DNA of 64,000 nt from Variovorax sp. OV700 (GCF_900099805.1 NZ_FNDR01000010.1:1-64000); one strand, 5' to 3'; numbered from the stretch's first letter, positions 20,166 through 33,898 are shown. Notes: generated from the sequence alone by a model not told the origin. Made by a program: numbers and translations.

Positions 20166-21647
20166 TCAGGTGCCGGCTGGCTCGAGCGCCTGCCGGTAGA
20201 CCTCGATGTACTGGGCCGCCGCGGTGGCCCAATCGGCCCGGCGCCGCATGGCAGTGCCGCGCACGCGGCGCCAGTCTGGCGCGTGCTGGTAAAGCGCGAA
20301 GGCACGACGCAGCGCACGGCCGTAGTCAGCGTCGTCGAAGCGGTCGAATACGAAGCCGGTGGCGTCGCCGCTGGCGATGTCTTCGAGCGTGCAGTCGACC
20401 ACCGTATCGGCCAGGCCGCCGACGCGGCGCACCAGCGGCAGGCAGCCGTATTTCAGGCCATACATCTGCGTGAGGCCGCAGGGTTCGAAGAGCGATGGCA
20501 CCAGCGTCACGTCCCCGCCGCCGAAGAGCTGGTGCGCCAGCTTTTCGTTGTAGCCGATGGTGACGCTGATTGACTGCGGCGCCTCCGCCGCGCGCTTGCG
20601 GAAAGCATGCTCCAGCTGGGTGTCGCCGCTGCCCAGCAAGGCCAGCTGGCCGCCTTGGGCGATCAGCGCGTCGAGGCCGCTGAGCACCAGGTGCAGGCCC
20701 TTCTGTTCGGTGAGCCGACTCACGAGGATGAAGAGCGGTGCATCGGCGCGTTCGGCCAGGCCCAGCTGGTGCTGCAGCACCGCCTTGCAGCGCGCCTTGC
20801 CGGCCATGTGGCGGCCTTCGGGCGTGTGGAAGCCCTGCACCAGCGCCGCATCGGTGGACGGATTCCAGACCTGGTCGTCAACCGCGTTGAGGATGCCCGT
20901 CAGCGCGTCGCCGCGCAGGCGCAGCAGGCCGTCGAGGCCGAAACCCTGCTCGGGCGTCTGGATCTCGCGCGCGTAGGTCGGGCTCACGGTGGTCAGGCGG
21001 TCTGCATAGTAGAGGCCGCCCTTCATGAACGACAGCTGGCCGTGGTATTCGAGCCCGTCCATGTGGAAGGCCGGCGCGGGCAGGCCGAGGTCGACGAAGT
21101 TCCAAGGCGCGGAAATGCCCTGGTAGGCCAGGTTGTGCACGGTGAACACGCTGCCGACGTGGGGCGCACCGGCCTCGCGCGCAAAGTGCAGGTAGGCCGG
21201 CGCGAGGCCCGCATGCCAGTCGTGCGCATGCACGACCTCGGGCCGCCACGATGGATCGAGCCCCTGTGCCAGCTGCGCCGCCGCCCAGCCCAGCAGCGCG
21301 AAGCGCCGGTGGTTGTCGCCATAGGGCTGGCGCGTGGTGTCTTCGTAGGGATTGCCGGGCCGATCGTACAGCGCAGGCGCGTCGATCACGTAGGCGGGGA
21401 TCGGCGGGTTGCCGTCGATGACGATGCGGCCCGCGCGCAGCACGAAGCGCTCGCCCCAGGGCGCATCAAACTCGGCCACCGGCGCCGGCTCGCGCAGGCC
21501 CGCCAGGATGGCCGGGAAGCCCGGCAGAAGCACCCGCGCGTCCTGGTCGGCCGCCATCAGGGCGAGCGGCAATGCGCCCGCCACGTCGGCAAGGCCGCCG
21601 GTCTTGAGCAGGGGGAAAAGTTCGGCGCTGACCTGGAGTATTCGCAT
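20166..21647 (-). CDS. glgA: Glycogen synthase (ADP-glucose)
   Basis: Transfers glucose from ADP-glucose to growing alpha-1,4-glucan. The 493-residue product starts [30 protein letters not shown], where KTGGLADV is the ADP-glucose-binding signature of GT5 enzymes. [40 protein letters not shown] and the C-terminal [33 protein letters not shown] region are all present. It begins 17 bases after the glgC stop, indicating one transcript. E. coli GlgA has 477 residues, so the length is normal. Confidence 0.96.
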   Translation of the reverse strand: MRILQVSAELFPLLKTGGLADVAGALPLALMAADQDARVLLPGFPAILAGLREPAPVAEFDAPWGERFVLRAGRIVIDGNPPIPAYVIDAPALYDRPGNPYEDTTRQPYGDNHRRFALLGWAAAQLAQGLDPSWRPEVVHAHDWHAGLAPAYLHFAREAGAPHVGSVFTVHNLAYQGISAPWNFVDLGLPAPAFHMDGLEYHGQLSFMKGGLYYADRLTTVSPTYAREIQTPEQGFGLDGLLRLRGDALTGILNAVDDQVWNPSTDAALVQGFHTPEGRHMAGKARCKAVLQHQLGLAERADAPLFILVSRLTEQKGLHLVLSGLDALIAQGGQLALLGSGDTQLEHAFRKRAAEAPQSISVTIGYNEKLAHQLFGGGDVTLVPSLFEPCGLTQMYGLKYGCLPLVRRVGGLADTVVDCTLEDIASGDATGFVFDRFDDADYGRALRRAFALYQHAPDWRRVRGTAMRRRADWATAAAQYIEVYRQALEPAGT

Positions 21648-21664
21648 CGTGGGACGGTGCGGCC

Positions 21665-22969
<1,305 letters not shown>

Positions 22970-23056
22970 CTTGTGTCTCCGTTCGTTCTTCGGTTCGTTC
23001 GGGTTCGTCGTCAGGGTTTTCGCGATCAGCCTAGCACCGCCTCGCGCGGCTGGCTC
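22970..23056 (-). other. Spacer between glgX and glgC with short direct repeats
   Basis: This is the longest gap inside the glycogen block. Read on the minus strand it contains three to four spaced copies of GAACGAAC-like units before the glgC ribosome binding site. No convincing promoter or terminator is visible, so the operon may read through. Confidence 0.3.
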
Positions 23057-25135
23057 CTACCTTCTTGCAATCCAGAGGCTGGATCGAGGTACTTCTGCCG
23101 TTCCGGCCTGCGGCGCCTGCACGGCGGTGCCGGGGTCCAGCGCGGGATCCGTCGCGAGCCGGCAGTGCCATGAGCCCGCGGGCAGCGCGAAGAAAACGGC
23201 CTCCGGCCCCGCGTTCACCAGCACCAGCCAGTCGCCCTCGTCCTTTGCGGCGGCTTCGAAAAAGATTGCAAGGGCCGTGCCGCCATTCCAGTCGGGCTCT
23301 TGCATCGGCCCGCCGTCCGGCCGCAGCCAGTGGATGCCCGGCGCGCCGTCCGCCGCTTCGGCCGGCCACCAGCGCGTGCTGCGCAGGGCGGGCGCTTCCC
23401 GTCGAAGCGCAATGAGCCGGGCCACGAAGGCGCTCAGGCGCGCGGCATCGCTGGCGGGGTCGTGGGCGCCAATCCAGGCGAGCCAGGTGGTTTCGTTGTC
23501 CTGGCAATAAGCATTGTTGTTGCCCTGCTGGCTGTGGCCGAGCTCGTCGCCGGCCAGCAGCATAGGCGTGCCCTGCGAGAGCAGCAGGGTGGCCAGCAGT
23601 GCGCGCTGCAGCCGGCTGCGCTCGGCCTGCACGGCGGGGTCGTCGCTCGGGCCTTCGATACCGAAGTTGTTGCTCAGGTTGTGGGCATGGCCGTCGCGGT
23701 TGTTCTCGCCGTTGGCCAGGTTGTGCCGCGCTTCGTAGCTGAGCAGGTCGCGCAGCGTGAAGCCGTCGTGCGCCGTGATGAAGTTGACGCTGGCAATGGG
23801 CGCGCGGCCGCGGTGGGCGAATTGGGCGCTTGACGCGGTGAAGCGGTGCGCGAAATCGCCCAGACCGGCGGCGCCGTCGCGCCCTTGCCGCAGCCAGAAC
23901 CCGCGCTGCGTGTCGCGGTAGCGGTCGTTCCATTCGAGCCAGCCCGGCGGGAATTCGCCGAGCCGGTAGCCGCCCGGCCCGATGTCCCAGGGCTCCGCGA
24001 TCAGCAGCGTGCGCGACAGCACCGGGTCTTGCGCAACGGCCGCGAAGAAGGGCGCGCGCGGATCGAAATCGCCGCTCGCGCCCCGACCCAGCACCGGCGC
24101 CAGATCGAAGCGGAAGCCATCGACGCCAAGCTCCAAGGTCCAGTGGCGCAGGCTGTCCATCACCAGCTGCAGCACGCGCGGCTCGGACAGATTGAGGCAA
24201 TTGCCGCAGCCGGCCCAGTTGGCATAGAGCGCTCGGTCGTCAGAGCGGAGGTGGTAGTACAGCGCGTTGTCGATGCCGCGCAGCGAGAGCGTGGGGCCGA
24301 ACTCGTCCGTCTCGGCGCTGTGGTTGTAGACCACGTCGATCACCAGCTCCATGCCGCGCGCATGCACCGCGTCGGCCATGGCGCGGAACTCGCTCGCCGG
24401 CGTGGTGCCGGCGCGGCCGCTCCAGTAGCGTGCCTCGGGGGCGAACCAGCCGATGGTGTTGTAGCCCCAGTAGTTGCTGAGGCCCATGCGGAGCAGCCGC
24501 TGTTCGTCGGCCCGGTGCTGCACCGGCATCAGGCTCAGCGTGGTGACGCCGAGGCGCTGCAGATGGTCGAGCACCACGGGCTCGGCGAGGCCCGCATAAG
24601 TGCCGCGCAAGGCGGCGGGCACGCCGGGATGCAGCCGAGTCTGGCCGCGCACGTGCAGTTCGTACAGCACGCGGTCTCCGGCGGCGATGCGGGCATGGCC
24701 AGGCGCGGCTGCTCCAACGCCGGGCGCCACGACGCGCGCCTTGATCGCCACGGCGCCGTTGTCACGCGTGTTCCGCTGGTCCGGATCGGCGGGGTCGTGC
24801 CCCAGGAACAGGTCGCTGCCGTCATACGCGCCGACGATCTCGCGCGCATACGGGTCGAGCAGCACGCGGGCCGCGTTGAAGCGCTGCCCCGCGTGCGGCG
24901 CCCACGGGCCGTGCACGCGAAAGCCGTAGACCAGCCCGGCGCGCCCGCTCGGCAGCAACCCGTGCCAGACGCCATCGGTGAAGGCAGGCAGCCGGATGCG
25001 TTGCTGCTCGTGCTGGCCCGTGCCGTCGAACAGGCAGAGCTCGACGGCTTCGGCGTTGGGTGCGACCAGCGCGAAGTTCACGCCGTCCGGCGAGAGCGTC
25101 GCGCCAAGGGGAAAGGGAGAGCCCGTGTTCAGCAT
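23057..25135 (-). CDS. glgX: Glycogen debranching enzyme GlgX
   Basis: Isoamylase-type GH13 enzyme that hydrolyses alpha-1,6 branches of limit dextrins left by GlgP. The 692-residue product has an N-terminal CBM48-like domain beginning GSPFPLGATLSPDGVNFALVAPNAE. The catalytic domain follows with VIDVVYNHSAE, VDGFRFDLAPVLGR (nucleophile Asp), LLIAEPWDIGPGGYRLGEFP (acid/base Glu) and FITAHDGFTLRDLLSY (transition-state Asp). It overlaps nothing but begins 4 bases after the glgB stop, so the two are co-transcribed. All catalytic residues are present. Confidence 0.94.
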   Translation of the reverse strand: MLNTGSPFPLGATLSPDGVNFALVAPNAEAVELCLFDGTGQHEQQRIRLPAFTDGVWHGLLPSGRAGLVYGFRVHGPWAPHAGQRFNAARVLLDPYAREIVGAYDGSDLFLGHDPADPDQRNTRDNGAVAIKARVVAPGVGAAAPGHARIAAGDRVLYELHVRGQTRLHPGVPAALRGTYAGLAEPVVLDHLQRLGVTTLSLMPVQHRADEQRLLRMGLSNYWGYNTIGWFAPEARYWSGRAGTTPASEFRAMADAVHARGMELVIDVVYNHSAETDEFGPTLSLRGIDNALYYHLRSDDRALYANWAGCGNCLNLSEPRVLQLVMDSLRHWTLELGVDGFRFDLAPVLGRGASGDFDPRAPFFAAVAQDPVLSRTLLIAEPWDIGPGGYRLGEFPPGWLEWNDRYRDTQRGFWLRQGRDGAAGLGDFAHRFTASSAQFAHRGRAPIASVNFITAHDGFTLRDLLSYEARHNLANGENNRDGHAHNLSNNFGIEGPSDDPAVQAERSRLQRALLATLLLSQGTPMLLAGDELGHSQQGNNNAYCQDNETTWLAWIGAHDPASDAARLSAFVARLIALRREAPALRSTRWWPAEAADGAPGIHWLRPDGGPMQEPDWNGGTALAIFFEAAAKDEGDWLVLVNAGPEAVFFALPAGSWHCRLATDPALDPGTAVQAPQAGTAEVPRSSLWIARR

Positions 25136-25139
25136 CGTG

Positions 25140-27311
<2,172 letters not shown>

Positions 27312-27316
27312 GTCCT

Positions 27317-28999
27317 TCAAATCCGTTCTTCTTCGCCAGTGGGTCGACCGAAAAAGACGCCGTAGGGCGCCAGCCTCAGCATGCGCCTTTTTTCTCCATC
27401 GGCCTGCAGGAGCGCATCGGCCGACGGCGGATGCGGATGTCCGGGCAGCGGCTCGAGTGGCTCGCGCAGCGCGACGGACAGGCTCTGGTCCCCAAGGTTG
27501 AAGATGGCCTGCAGCGACCGGTTCCCGTCGCGCCGCTCGAACCACAGCACCGGCTCGGGCGCATCGAAGAAGGCGATGCTGCCCGTGCGCAGCAGCGGCT
27601 GGCTGCGGCGCCAGCGCAGCAGTGCACGGCTGAACACGAGCATCGAATCGGGGTCGCTGGTCTGGCGATCGACGGCCAGCGGCAGGTGGCGGCCATGGAC
27701 CGGCAGCCACGGCCCGCCGGTGGTGAAGCCGGCGTGCAGCTCGTCCGCCTTCCAGGGCATGGGCGTGCGGCAGCCGTCGCGGCCCTTGAACTCGGGCCAG
27801 AACGCGCGGCCGTACGGGTCTTGCAGCAGTTCGAACGGCACCTCGGCCTCGGGCAGGCCCAGTTCCTCGCCCTGGTAGATGCTGGCGCTGCCGCGCAGCG
27901 TGAGCAGCAGCGTGAGCCAGAGCCGGTCGCGCCGGGTGTCTTCGGGCGCGCCGCCGCTCCAGCGCGTGGCCACGCGAGGCACGTCGTGGTTGGACACGGC
28001 CCAGCAGCCCCACCCGCCCGTGGGCGCGAGGGCCTGGTCAAGCGTCTCGACCTGGTGGCGCAGATGGCTGGCGCTGTGCTCGGCCGTCAGCAGGCTGAAG
28101 CTGTAGGCCAAGTGCAGGCGTTTGCCCAGTTCGGTGTACTGCGCCATGACGGGCGGCGCATTCTCGTCGCCCACCTCGCCGAGCGCGACGGCGCCGTAGC
28201 CGTCGAGGAGCTGGCGCAGGCTTTCCAGGAAGGCCAGGTTCTCCATCTGGCTCTTGTCGTAGAGGTGCTGCTGCATCGCATAGGGGTTGTCGGCCCGGAC
28301 GGTGCTCACTTCATCGACCGACGCGGCGCTGGCCGGCGGGTTGTCGCGCAAGAGCGCGTCGTGGAACTGGTGGTTGCAGGCATCGAAGCGGAAGCCGTCC
28401 ACCCCGCGCTCGCACCAGAAACGCACTTCGCCCAGCAATGCTTCCTGCACCTCGGCGCAATGGAAGTTCAGGTCGGGCTGTTCCTTGAGGAAGCTGTGCA
28501 GGTAGTACTGCCGGCGCCGCGAATCCCATTGCCAGGCCGAGCCGCCGAACACCGAGAGCCAGTTGGTGGGCGGCGTGCCGTCGGGCCGCGGGTCGGCCCA
28601 TACGTACCAGTCGGCCTTGGGGTTGTCGCGGCTCGAGCGGCTTTCGGTGAACCAGGCGTGCTGGTCCGAAGTGTGCGAGAGCACCTGGTCGATGATGATC
28701 TTCAGGTCCAGCGCATGGGCGCGCGCCAGCATTTCATCGAAATCGGCCAGCGTGCCGAAGATCGGATCGACGTCGCGGTAGTCGGCCACGTCGTAGCCGA
28801 AGTCCTTCATCGGCGAGCGGAAGAAGGGCGACACCCAGATCGCATCGACCCCCAGGCCGGCGACGTGCTCGAGCCGTGAGGTGATGCCGGGAAGGTCGCC
28901 GATGCCATCGCCGTTGCTGTCCATGAAGCTGCGCGGGTAGATCTGGTAGATCACCGCGCCGCGCCACCATTCGCTGTTGCTGCCGTGATTGCTGCGCAT
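27317..28999 (-). CDS. GH13 alpha-glucosidase (oligo-1,6-glucosidase-like)
   Basis: Alpha-amylase-family hydrolase acting on short alpha-glucans, 560 residues. It begins [30 protein letters not shown]. Further motifs are [48 protein letters not shown] (nucleophile Asp), [10 protein letters not shown] (acid/base Glu) and [14 protein letters not shown] (Asp). The QVLSHTS and GEVGD variants fit the alphaproteobacterial and betaproteobacterial alpha-glucosidase subgroup better than trehalose synthase. It is the first gene of the glycogen block, so it may degrade oligosaccharides released by GlgX and GlgP. Exact substrate is not determinable here. Confidence 0.85.
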   Translation of the reverse strand: MRSNHGSNSEWWRGAVIYQIYPRSFMDSNGDGIGDLPGITSRLEHVAGLGVDAIWVSPFFRSPMKDFGYDVADYRDVDPIFGTLADFDEMLARAHALDLKIIIDQVLSHTSDQHAWFTESRSSRDNPKADWYVWADPRPDGTPPTNWLSVFGGSAWQWDSRRRQYYLHSFLKEQPDLNFHCAEVQEALLGEVRFWCERGVDGFRFDACNHQFHDALLRDNPPASAASVDEVSTVRADNPYAMQQHLYDKSQMENLAFLESLRQLLDGYGAVALGEVGDENAPPVMAQYTELGKRLHLAYSFSLLTAEHSASHLRHQVETLDQALAPTGGWGCWAVSNHDVPRVATRWSGGAPEDTRRDRLWLTLLLTLRGSASIYQGEELGLPEAEVPFELLQDPYGRAFWPEFKGRDGCRTPMPWKADELHAGFTTGGPWLPVHGRHLPLAVDRQTSDPDSMLVFSRALLRWRRSQPLLRTGSIAFFDAPEPVLWFERRDGNRSLQAIFNLGDQSLSVALREPLEPLPGHPHPPSADALLQADGEKRRMLRLAPYGVFFGRPTGEEERI

Positions 29000-29147
29000 G
29001 CTGTCCCTGTGGTCTGAAAATCATTGTGGCATGCGAGATCCGGGCCCGTTCCATGCAGGGCTCGGCCGGCGTTCCCCAAAAAAGCTTTCTACACTGGGCG
29101 CGGGTTTCCAGAATGTGAACCCTGGCTTTCAGTTCCGCTTCCGCAAG

Positions 29148-30623
29148 ATGACAACCGACTCCGCTTCCCCCGCACTTTCTCCGTCGCCAGGCGGCCTTGC
29201 CGCGCTCGAACAGCGGCTTGCCAAGGACCTGGAGTGCCTCGGCTGGCCCGCGCGCTCCTGGCTGCCAATTCGCGAGCACGCGGGCGAGCCGGTGCTGGAC
29301 GTGGCCATCATCGGCGGTGGGCAGGCGGGCCTGGCGGCTGCCGCGGCCCTGGCGCAGCAAGGCATCCGGGCCGTGGTCTTCGACCGCTCGCCGTCGGGCA
29401 GCGAAGGCCCGTGGGCCACCACGGCGCGCATGGAAACCCTGCGTTCCCCGAAGGAGCTGACCGGGCCTGCGCTGGGCCTGCCCGCGCTGACCTTCCGTGC
29501 ATGGTTCGAGGCCCAGTTCGGCGCCGAAGCCTGGGAGGCGATGGACAAGATCCCGCGTCTCCAGTGGATGGACTATCTGTCCTGGTACCGGCGCGTGATG
29601 AACGTGGACGTGCGCAACGACACCGCCGTCACCGGGATTCGGCCGCTGCCCGATGCGGCGATGGTGCGGCTGGAACTGCGCGCCCCTGCCGGAACGCAGC
29701 AGGTGCTGGCGCGCCGCGTCGTCCTGGCCACCGGCCGCGACGGCCTTGGCGGCCCCGCCGTTCCCGCCTTCGTCAACGCGCTGCCGCGTTCGCAATGGGC
29801 GCACTCGTCCGACGCCATGGACTACGGCATGCTCGCCGGGCTGCGCGTGGGCGTGATCGGTGCGGGCTCTTCGGCCATGGACAGCGCGGCCACCGCGCTG
29901 GAGGCCGGCGCGCACAGCGTCGAACTGCTGATCCGCCGGCCCGACTTGCCGCGCGTCAACAAGGGCAAGGGCGCCGGCGTGCCGGGCCTGACGCAGGGCC
30001 ACTACGACTTGCCCGATGCGCTCAAGTGGCGCATCCGCCACTACATCAACGTGGCGAACGTGCCGCCGCCGCATGGCAGCACACTGCGCGTCTCGCGCCA
30101 TGCGAATGCGTTCTTCAATTTCGGCTGCCCGGTTCTCTCGATCGAGCCGCAGGGCACGTCGATGCGCGTGGCCACGCCCAAGGGCGAGTTCGTATTCGAC
30201 TTTCTCATTGTCTCGACCGGCTTCAAGGTCGACTGGAACGGCCGTCCCGAGTTCGACGCCATCGCATCGCACGTACGCACCTGGAAAGACCGCTTCGTGC
30301 CGGCGCCCGGCGACGAAGACCAGGAACTGGCCGATTCGCCCGATCTCGGACCGGCGTTCGAATTCCAGCCGCGCGCGGCGGGCGAATGCCCGGGGCTCGA
30401 CCGCATCCATTGCTTCTGCTACCCCGCGGCCCTGTCGCACGGCACGGTGTCGGGCGACATTCCCGCGATCAGCGAAGGCGCCAGGCGGCTCGCGAGCGGC
30501 GTGGCCAGCCTGTTTTACCGCGAAGATTTCGAGCACCACTTCGCCAACCTCGAGGCCTACAGCGAACCCGAACTGTTCGGCGACGAATGGGTGCCCGCAC
30601 CGCCGCCCGCCGAACGGACCTGA
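29148..30623 (+). CDS. FAD/NAD(P)-binding flavoprotein monooxygenase-like
   Basis: The 491-residue protein has two dinucleotide-binding motifs. VAIIGGGQAGLAAAAALAQQG at about 52-72 suits FAD, and VGVIGAGSSAMDSAATALEAGA near 235-256 suits NAD(P). The segment after the second motif, up to VSTGFKVDWNGRPEF, resembles flavin monooxygenases of the SidA/IucD and 'flavoprotein involved in K+ transport' groups. The substrate is unknown. It starts a plus-strand unit with two AhpD/CMD-type proteins. The ATG at 29148 gives MTTDSASP; the upstream in-frame extension covers the leader. It is divergent from the glycogen block by 148 bp. Confidence 0.75.
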   Translation: MTTDSASPALSPSPGGLAALEQRLAKDLECLGWPARSWLPIREHAGEPVLDVAIIGGGQAGLAAAAALAQQGIRAVVFDRSPSGSEGPWATTARMETLRSPKELTGPALGLPALTFRAWFEAQFGAEAWEAMDKIPRLQWMDYLSWYRRVMNVDVRNDTAVTGIRPLPDAAMVRLELRAPAGTQQVLARRVVLATGRDGLGGPAVPAFVNALPRSQWAHSSDAMDYGMLAGLRVGVIGAGSSAMDSAATALEAGAHSVELLIRRPDLPRVNKGKGAGVPGLTQGHYDLPDALKWRIRHYINVANVPPPHGSTLRVSRHANAFFNFGCPVLSIEPQGTSMRVATPKGEFVFDFLIVSTGFKVDWNGRPEFDAIASHVRTWKDRFVPAPGDEDQELADSPDLGPAFEFQPRAAGECPGLDRIHCFCYPAALSHGTVSGDIPAISEGARRLASGVASLFYREDFEHHFANLEAYSEPELFGDEWVPAPPPAERT

Positions 30624-30650
30624 ATTGCAGACCCTCATTTTTCGAAGCGC

Positions 30651-31172
30651 ATGACAACTTCCTACGACGCATCTCCTCCGCTCGACGTGATCGACGCCAC
30701 GGTGCCCCTGGCGCCCAGCCAGGCCACCCGCATGCTGCGGCTGCAGCGCGACAAGGTCGTGGCCGCCACGCAGGGCAGCTACGACGCGATGTTTTCGCCC
30801 ACCGTCGAGGGCCTGTCGGTGGCAGAGCGCCTGCTCGTTGCGCTGCACGCCTGCAGCGTCTCGAAAGCCGCGACGCTCGCCGCGCATTACCGCGAGCGGT
30901 TGCTGGCCGAAGGCGCGGACCGCGAGCTGGTCGCGGCCGTGGGAAGCGGCGCCCCGGTGGCGGATGCGCGCCTGCGCACGGTGCTGGCATTCACCGCCAG
31001 TCTGATCGAGCGTCCCATCGAGGGCGACAAGGCTTCGGTCGATGTGCTGGCCGAGGCGGGGCTTTCGACGCCCGCCATCGTCGCGCTGGGTCAGCTGATT
31101 GCCTTCTTGTCCTATCAGATTCGCGTGGTCGCGGGTCTGCAGGCGCTGGCCGCCGCGGAGGTATCGCCATGA
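30651..31172 (+). CDS. CMD-domain protein, uncharacterised
   Basis: 173 residues, helical, with the pattern of carboxymuconolactone-decarboxylase-like proteins (AERLLVALHACSVSKAATLAAHYRERLLAEG ... RLRTVLAFTASLIERP ... LSTPAIVALGQLIAFLSYQIRVVAGLQAL). The usual C-x2-C redox pair is absent, so it may be a non-catalytic partner of the next gene. The pair resembles the Avi_7170/Avi_7169 protein families as I remember them. Its stop overlaps the next start as ATGA, indicating translational coupling. Confidence 0.7.
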   Translation: MTTSYDASPPLDVIDATVPLAPSQATRMLRLQRDKVVAATQGSYDAMFSPTVEGLSVAERLLVALHACSVSKAATLAAHYRERLLAEGADRELVAAVGSGAPVADARLRTVLAFTASLIERPIEGDKASVDVLAEAGLSTPAIVALGQLIAFLSYQIRVVAGLQALAAAEVSP

Positions 31173-31765
31173 CCACGCCGATCCGAATCAATGGCTTCAC
31201 CAACGAGGTGTTGAGCTGGAAGCCCTGGCTCGATCCGGTCGTTGTCGCCGCGGCCACGCCAGCCCAGCTGGCCGCGCTGGACGAGATGAGCCCGCAAGCG
31301 CGCACCTCGCCCTATTTCCTGGTGCTGGCGCATCAGCCCGAGATGCTGCTGCAGCGCTCGATCGCCTTCAACGCCATCATGTTCGCGCCGGGAGGCATGC
31401 CGCGGGCCGAACGCGAGCTGGGTGCCACGGTGGAGTCGCGCGTCAACGGCTGCGTGTACTGCGCCTCGGTGCATGCGCAGCGCTTCGAACAGCTTGCCAA
31501 GCGCAACGACGTGATCTCGCAGGTGTTCGAGGAGCCCGCGTCCGCGGGCACCACGGCGCGCGAGAAGGCAATCGTCGAATTCTCGATCCGTCTCGGCGCC
31601 GAGCCGGACAAGGTGTCGGCGGACGACGTCCGCATGCTGAAGGAGGCGGGGCTCGCCGAGCTCGAGATCCTCGACCTGATCCACTCCGTGGCACTCTTCG
31701 CCTGGGCCAACCGCTTGATGCTCAACCTGGGCGAGCCGGTTTTTCCCGTGGCGGCTGCGTCATAG
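31169..31765 (+). CDS. AhpD-like alkylhydroperoxidase domain protein
   Basis: The 198-residue product contains the AhpD active-site signature CVYCASVH, with Cys95, Cys98 and His102. This motif supports peroxidase or thiol-disulfide activity. The pattern LIHSVALFAWANRLMLNLGEPV at the C-terminus is common to peroxidase-related CMD proteins. It is coupled to the preceding CMD protein and follows a flavoprotein, so the three may act on one oxidised substrate; that is inference. Its last 6 bp overlap the end of the convergent octopine-dehydrogenase-like gene. Confidence 0.8.
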   Translation: MTTPIRINGFTNEVLSWKPWLDPVVVAAATPAQLAALDEMSPQARTSPYFLVLAHQPEMLLQRSIAFNAIMFAPGGMPRAERELGATVESRVNGCVYCASVHAQRFEQLAKRNDVISQVFEEPASAGTTAREKAIVEFSIRLGAEPDKVSADDVRMLKEAGLAELEILDLIHSVALFAWANRLMLNLGEPVFPVAAAS

Positions 31766-32839
31766 CCGGGCGAGCAGCCCGGTCACGGTTTCACGGGCGA
31801 GGCCCAGCGGTTCCAGCAGGTCGTTCTGCTGCCGGTAGTCGATGCCGTTGACCAGCGAGGCGGCATCCACGATGGTGCGCGTCGCTGGCGTGGGCACGCC
31901 GGCCATCCGCCCCAACGCCTCCACGAAAGCCAGGCCGTAGGGCATGTCCTCGGACACGTAGCGGGTGTCGGTGCGCACGGGCCCGGGCGGACCGCCGCGC
32001 TTCGCATGCAATTCGGCTGCGATGTCTTCGAGCCGCGTCGACGTGGTGCCGAAGGAGCGCGCGAAGTGTTCCTCGATGGGCCCGAGTTCGAGGCCGAAGG
32101 CCTTGGCCACGGCCCGCCGCTCCAGGTCCAGCGCCTCGATCGCCCGGGCCACGCCGGGCGTCATGCAGTGGTACTGCGGCCAGTTTTCGGCGCGCTCGAT
32201 GCGGGTCCAGTTGAAGACGGCCAGCGGACCGTGGGACTGCGGGTTGACGTTGGCCAAGGCGCTGGCGAGCGTGTTTTGCTGCGCGAAGAAGCCGCCTCCG
32301 AACAACGCGGCGCACAGTTCGAGCACCCCTGCGATGCCGGTGCCCGGCAGGGCGGACACGCCGACCGCCTGGCGCCGCGTCATCACCCGCACCTCGGTGC
32401 CCGACTCCCGGCGCGCGGTCAGCACTGTGGTGCCAAAGCTCGCGACGGTGATCTGAAGGCCCTTGCGAAGGGCGCCTTCGTACAGGTAGAGCGACGACAG
32501 CGAAGCCATCGAGCTGACGATCACCGTCTGCCCATCGCGCAGGAAGGGCAGCAGTGCATCCATCACGCCCCGGTGGCCATTGACCGGCAGCGCGAGCAGC
32601 AGCACGTCCGAGGCGTGGCAAAGCTGCGCCGCATCGTCGGCGACGTCGACCGTGACGCTGCACGGTTGCACGCCGATGGCTTCCAGCGGTTGCGTGCGCA
32701 GGGCATCGGCGCCGTGGCCGCCCGGCGACCACAGCCTGACCTCGTGGCCTGCCTGCCGCAGCCATGCTGCACTGGCGAGCGCTATTGCGCCCGCGCCTGC
32801 GATGCCGACGCGGTACCGCCTGCCGGCAGTTTCAGTCAA
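31760..32839 (-). CDS. NAD/NADP octopine/nopaline dehydrogenase family protein
   Basis: 359 residues. The N-terminal Rossmann fold has VGIAGAGAIALASAAWL (glycine motif at 15-20), and the C-terminal domain resembles the all-helical opine dehydrogenase domain, including NPQSHGPLAVFNWTRIE and YHCMTPGVARAIEALDLER. Opine dehydrogenases reductively join an amino acid and a keto acid; the substrate here is unknown. The only start that keeps the whole Rossmann motif is a TTG at 32839, inside the last codons of the upstream Bug gene (8-bp overlap). Translational coupling to that gene is likely. Confidence 0.75.
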   Translation of the reverse strand: MTETAGRRYRVGIAGAGAIALASAAWLRQAGHEVRLWSPGGHGADALRTQPLEAIGVQPCSVTVDVADDAAQLCHASDVLLLALPVNGHRGVMDALLPFLRDGQTVIVSSMASLSSLYLYEGALRKGLQITVASFGTTVLTARRESGTEVRVMTRRQAVGVSALPGTGIAGVLELCAALFGGGFFAQQNTLASALANVNPQSHGPLAVFNWTRIERAENWPQYHCMTPGVARAIEALDLERRAVAKAFGLELGPIEEHFARSFGTTSTRLEDIAAELHAKRGGPPGPVRTDTRYVSEDMPYGLAFVEALGRMAGVPTPATRTIVDAASLVNGIDYRQQNDLLEPLGLARETVTGLLARL

Positions 32840-33809
32840 CCTTGATCCCGCCCTGCTTGATCACCTTGGCCCAGCGCTGGCTGTCTTCGGCGATCACCTT
32901 GCCCAGTGCCGCGCCGCCGCCGCAAGTGTTCACCGCCCCAAGCTGCGCAAAGCGCTGTTTGGTTTCGGGCAGGTTGCACACCTCGACCAGCGCCGCGGAA
33001 AGTTTCTCGACGCTGGCCGCCGGCATGCGCGCGGGCGCCATCACGCCAACCCAAACCGGCACGTCCATGCCCGCGAGGCCCGCCGCCTCGGCGACCGTCG
33101 GCGGCGTGCCGAGGCTGGGCAGGGCCGCGCGCGAGAAGGTGCCGAGCACCCGGGCCTTGCCGCTCGCGACCATCGGCTCGATGGAGGCGGCGCTGGTGAC
33201 GATCAGCGCCACCTGGCCGCCCAGCAGATCGGTCAGCGCCGGCGCCGCGCCGCGGTAGGGCACATGCAGCAGGTTCACGCCGCTCGCCTGGGCCAGCAGC
33301 GCGCCCGTGAGGTGCGACACCGTGCCGTTGCCCGTGGAGGCATAGGTCACCTGCCCCGGCTTGGCCTTGGCATCGCGCAGCACGTCGGCCAGGGTCTGGT
33401 AGGGGCTTTCGGCGCGAACGGCCAGGGTCATCGGCGTGTCGCCGACCAGGGCCACGGGTGCCAGGTCATGCACGGGGTCGTAGGGCAGCTTGGCCTGCAG
33501 ATGGGGCGCGATGGTGATGGCGCCGCCGGTGGCCAGCAGCACGGTGGCGCCGTCGGTCGCCTTGGCCACCGCGTCGGCCGCCACGATGCCGCCCGCGCCC
33601 GCCTTGTTGTCCACGATGACGGTGGCGCCCAGCTTGTCGCCGAGCTTGGCGCCCAGGTAGCGGGCGATCACGTCCTGCGCCCCGCCGGCCGCGAAGGGCA
33701 CCACGATGCGCAGCGGCTTGTCGTTGGCCTGCTGCGCGTGGAGCGGCATCACGGCCAGGCTGGCGGCGGCCGCGAGGCCCAGTGTCAGGTATTTCAGAAG
33801 CAGTTTCAT
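32832..33809 (-). CDS. Bug/TctC-type tripartite tricarboxylate transporter substrate-binding protein
   Basis: Periplasmic binding protein of 325 residues with a signal peptide [25 protein letters not shown]. Family hallmarks are [52 protein letters not shown] and [23 protein letters not shown]. Bug proteins bind carboxylates, nicotinate or amino acids; membrane partners are often encoded elsewhere, and none is seen here. It precedes and overlaps the octopine-dehydrogenase-like gene, which suggests that the imported compound is that enzyme's substrate. It is divergent from leuS. Confidence 0.88.
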   Translation of the reverse strand: MKLLLKYLTLGLAAAASLAVMPLHAQQANDKPLRIVVPFAAGGAQDVIARYLGAKLGDKLGATVIVDNKAGAGGIVAADAVAKATDGATVLLATGGAITIAPHLQAKLPYDPVHDLAPVALVGDTPMTLAVRAESPYQTLADVLRDAKAKPGQVTYASTGNGTVSHLTGALLAQASGVNLLHVPYRGAAPALTDLLGGQVALIVTSAASIEPMVASGKARVLGTFSRAALPSLGTPPTVAEAAGLAGMDVPVWVGVMAPARMPAASVEKLSAALVEVCNLPETKQRFAQLGAVNTCGGGAALGKVIAEDSQRWAKVIKQGGIKVD

Positions 33810-33898
33810 GGCATTCCAGGCGGTGCGAAAAAGCTGCCGGAGGGCAGGCGTTACCCGCGCAACACGCAGGTTACGTGCCTCAAGTCTAGAGTCTGCCG

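Noticed and set aside
29024-31168. A long open frame joining to the AhpD-like protein (913 residues)
   Set aside because: The upstream part is the flavoprotein and CMD genes read out of frame. The AhpD-like protein itself begins at the ATGA overlap at 31169.
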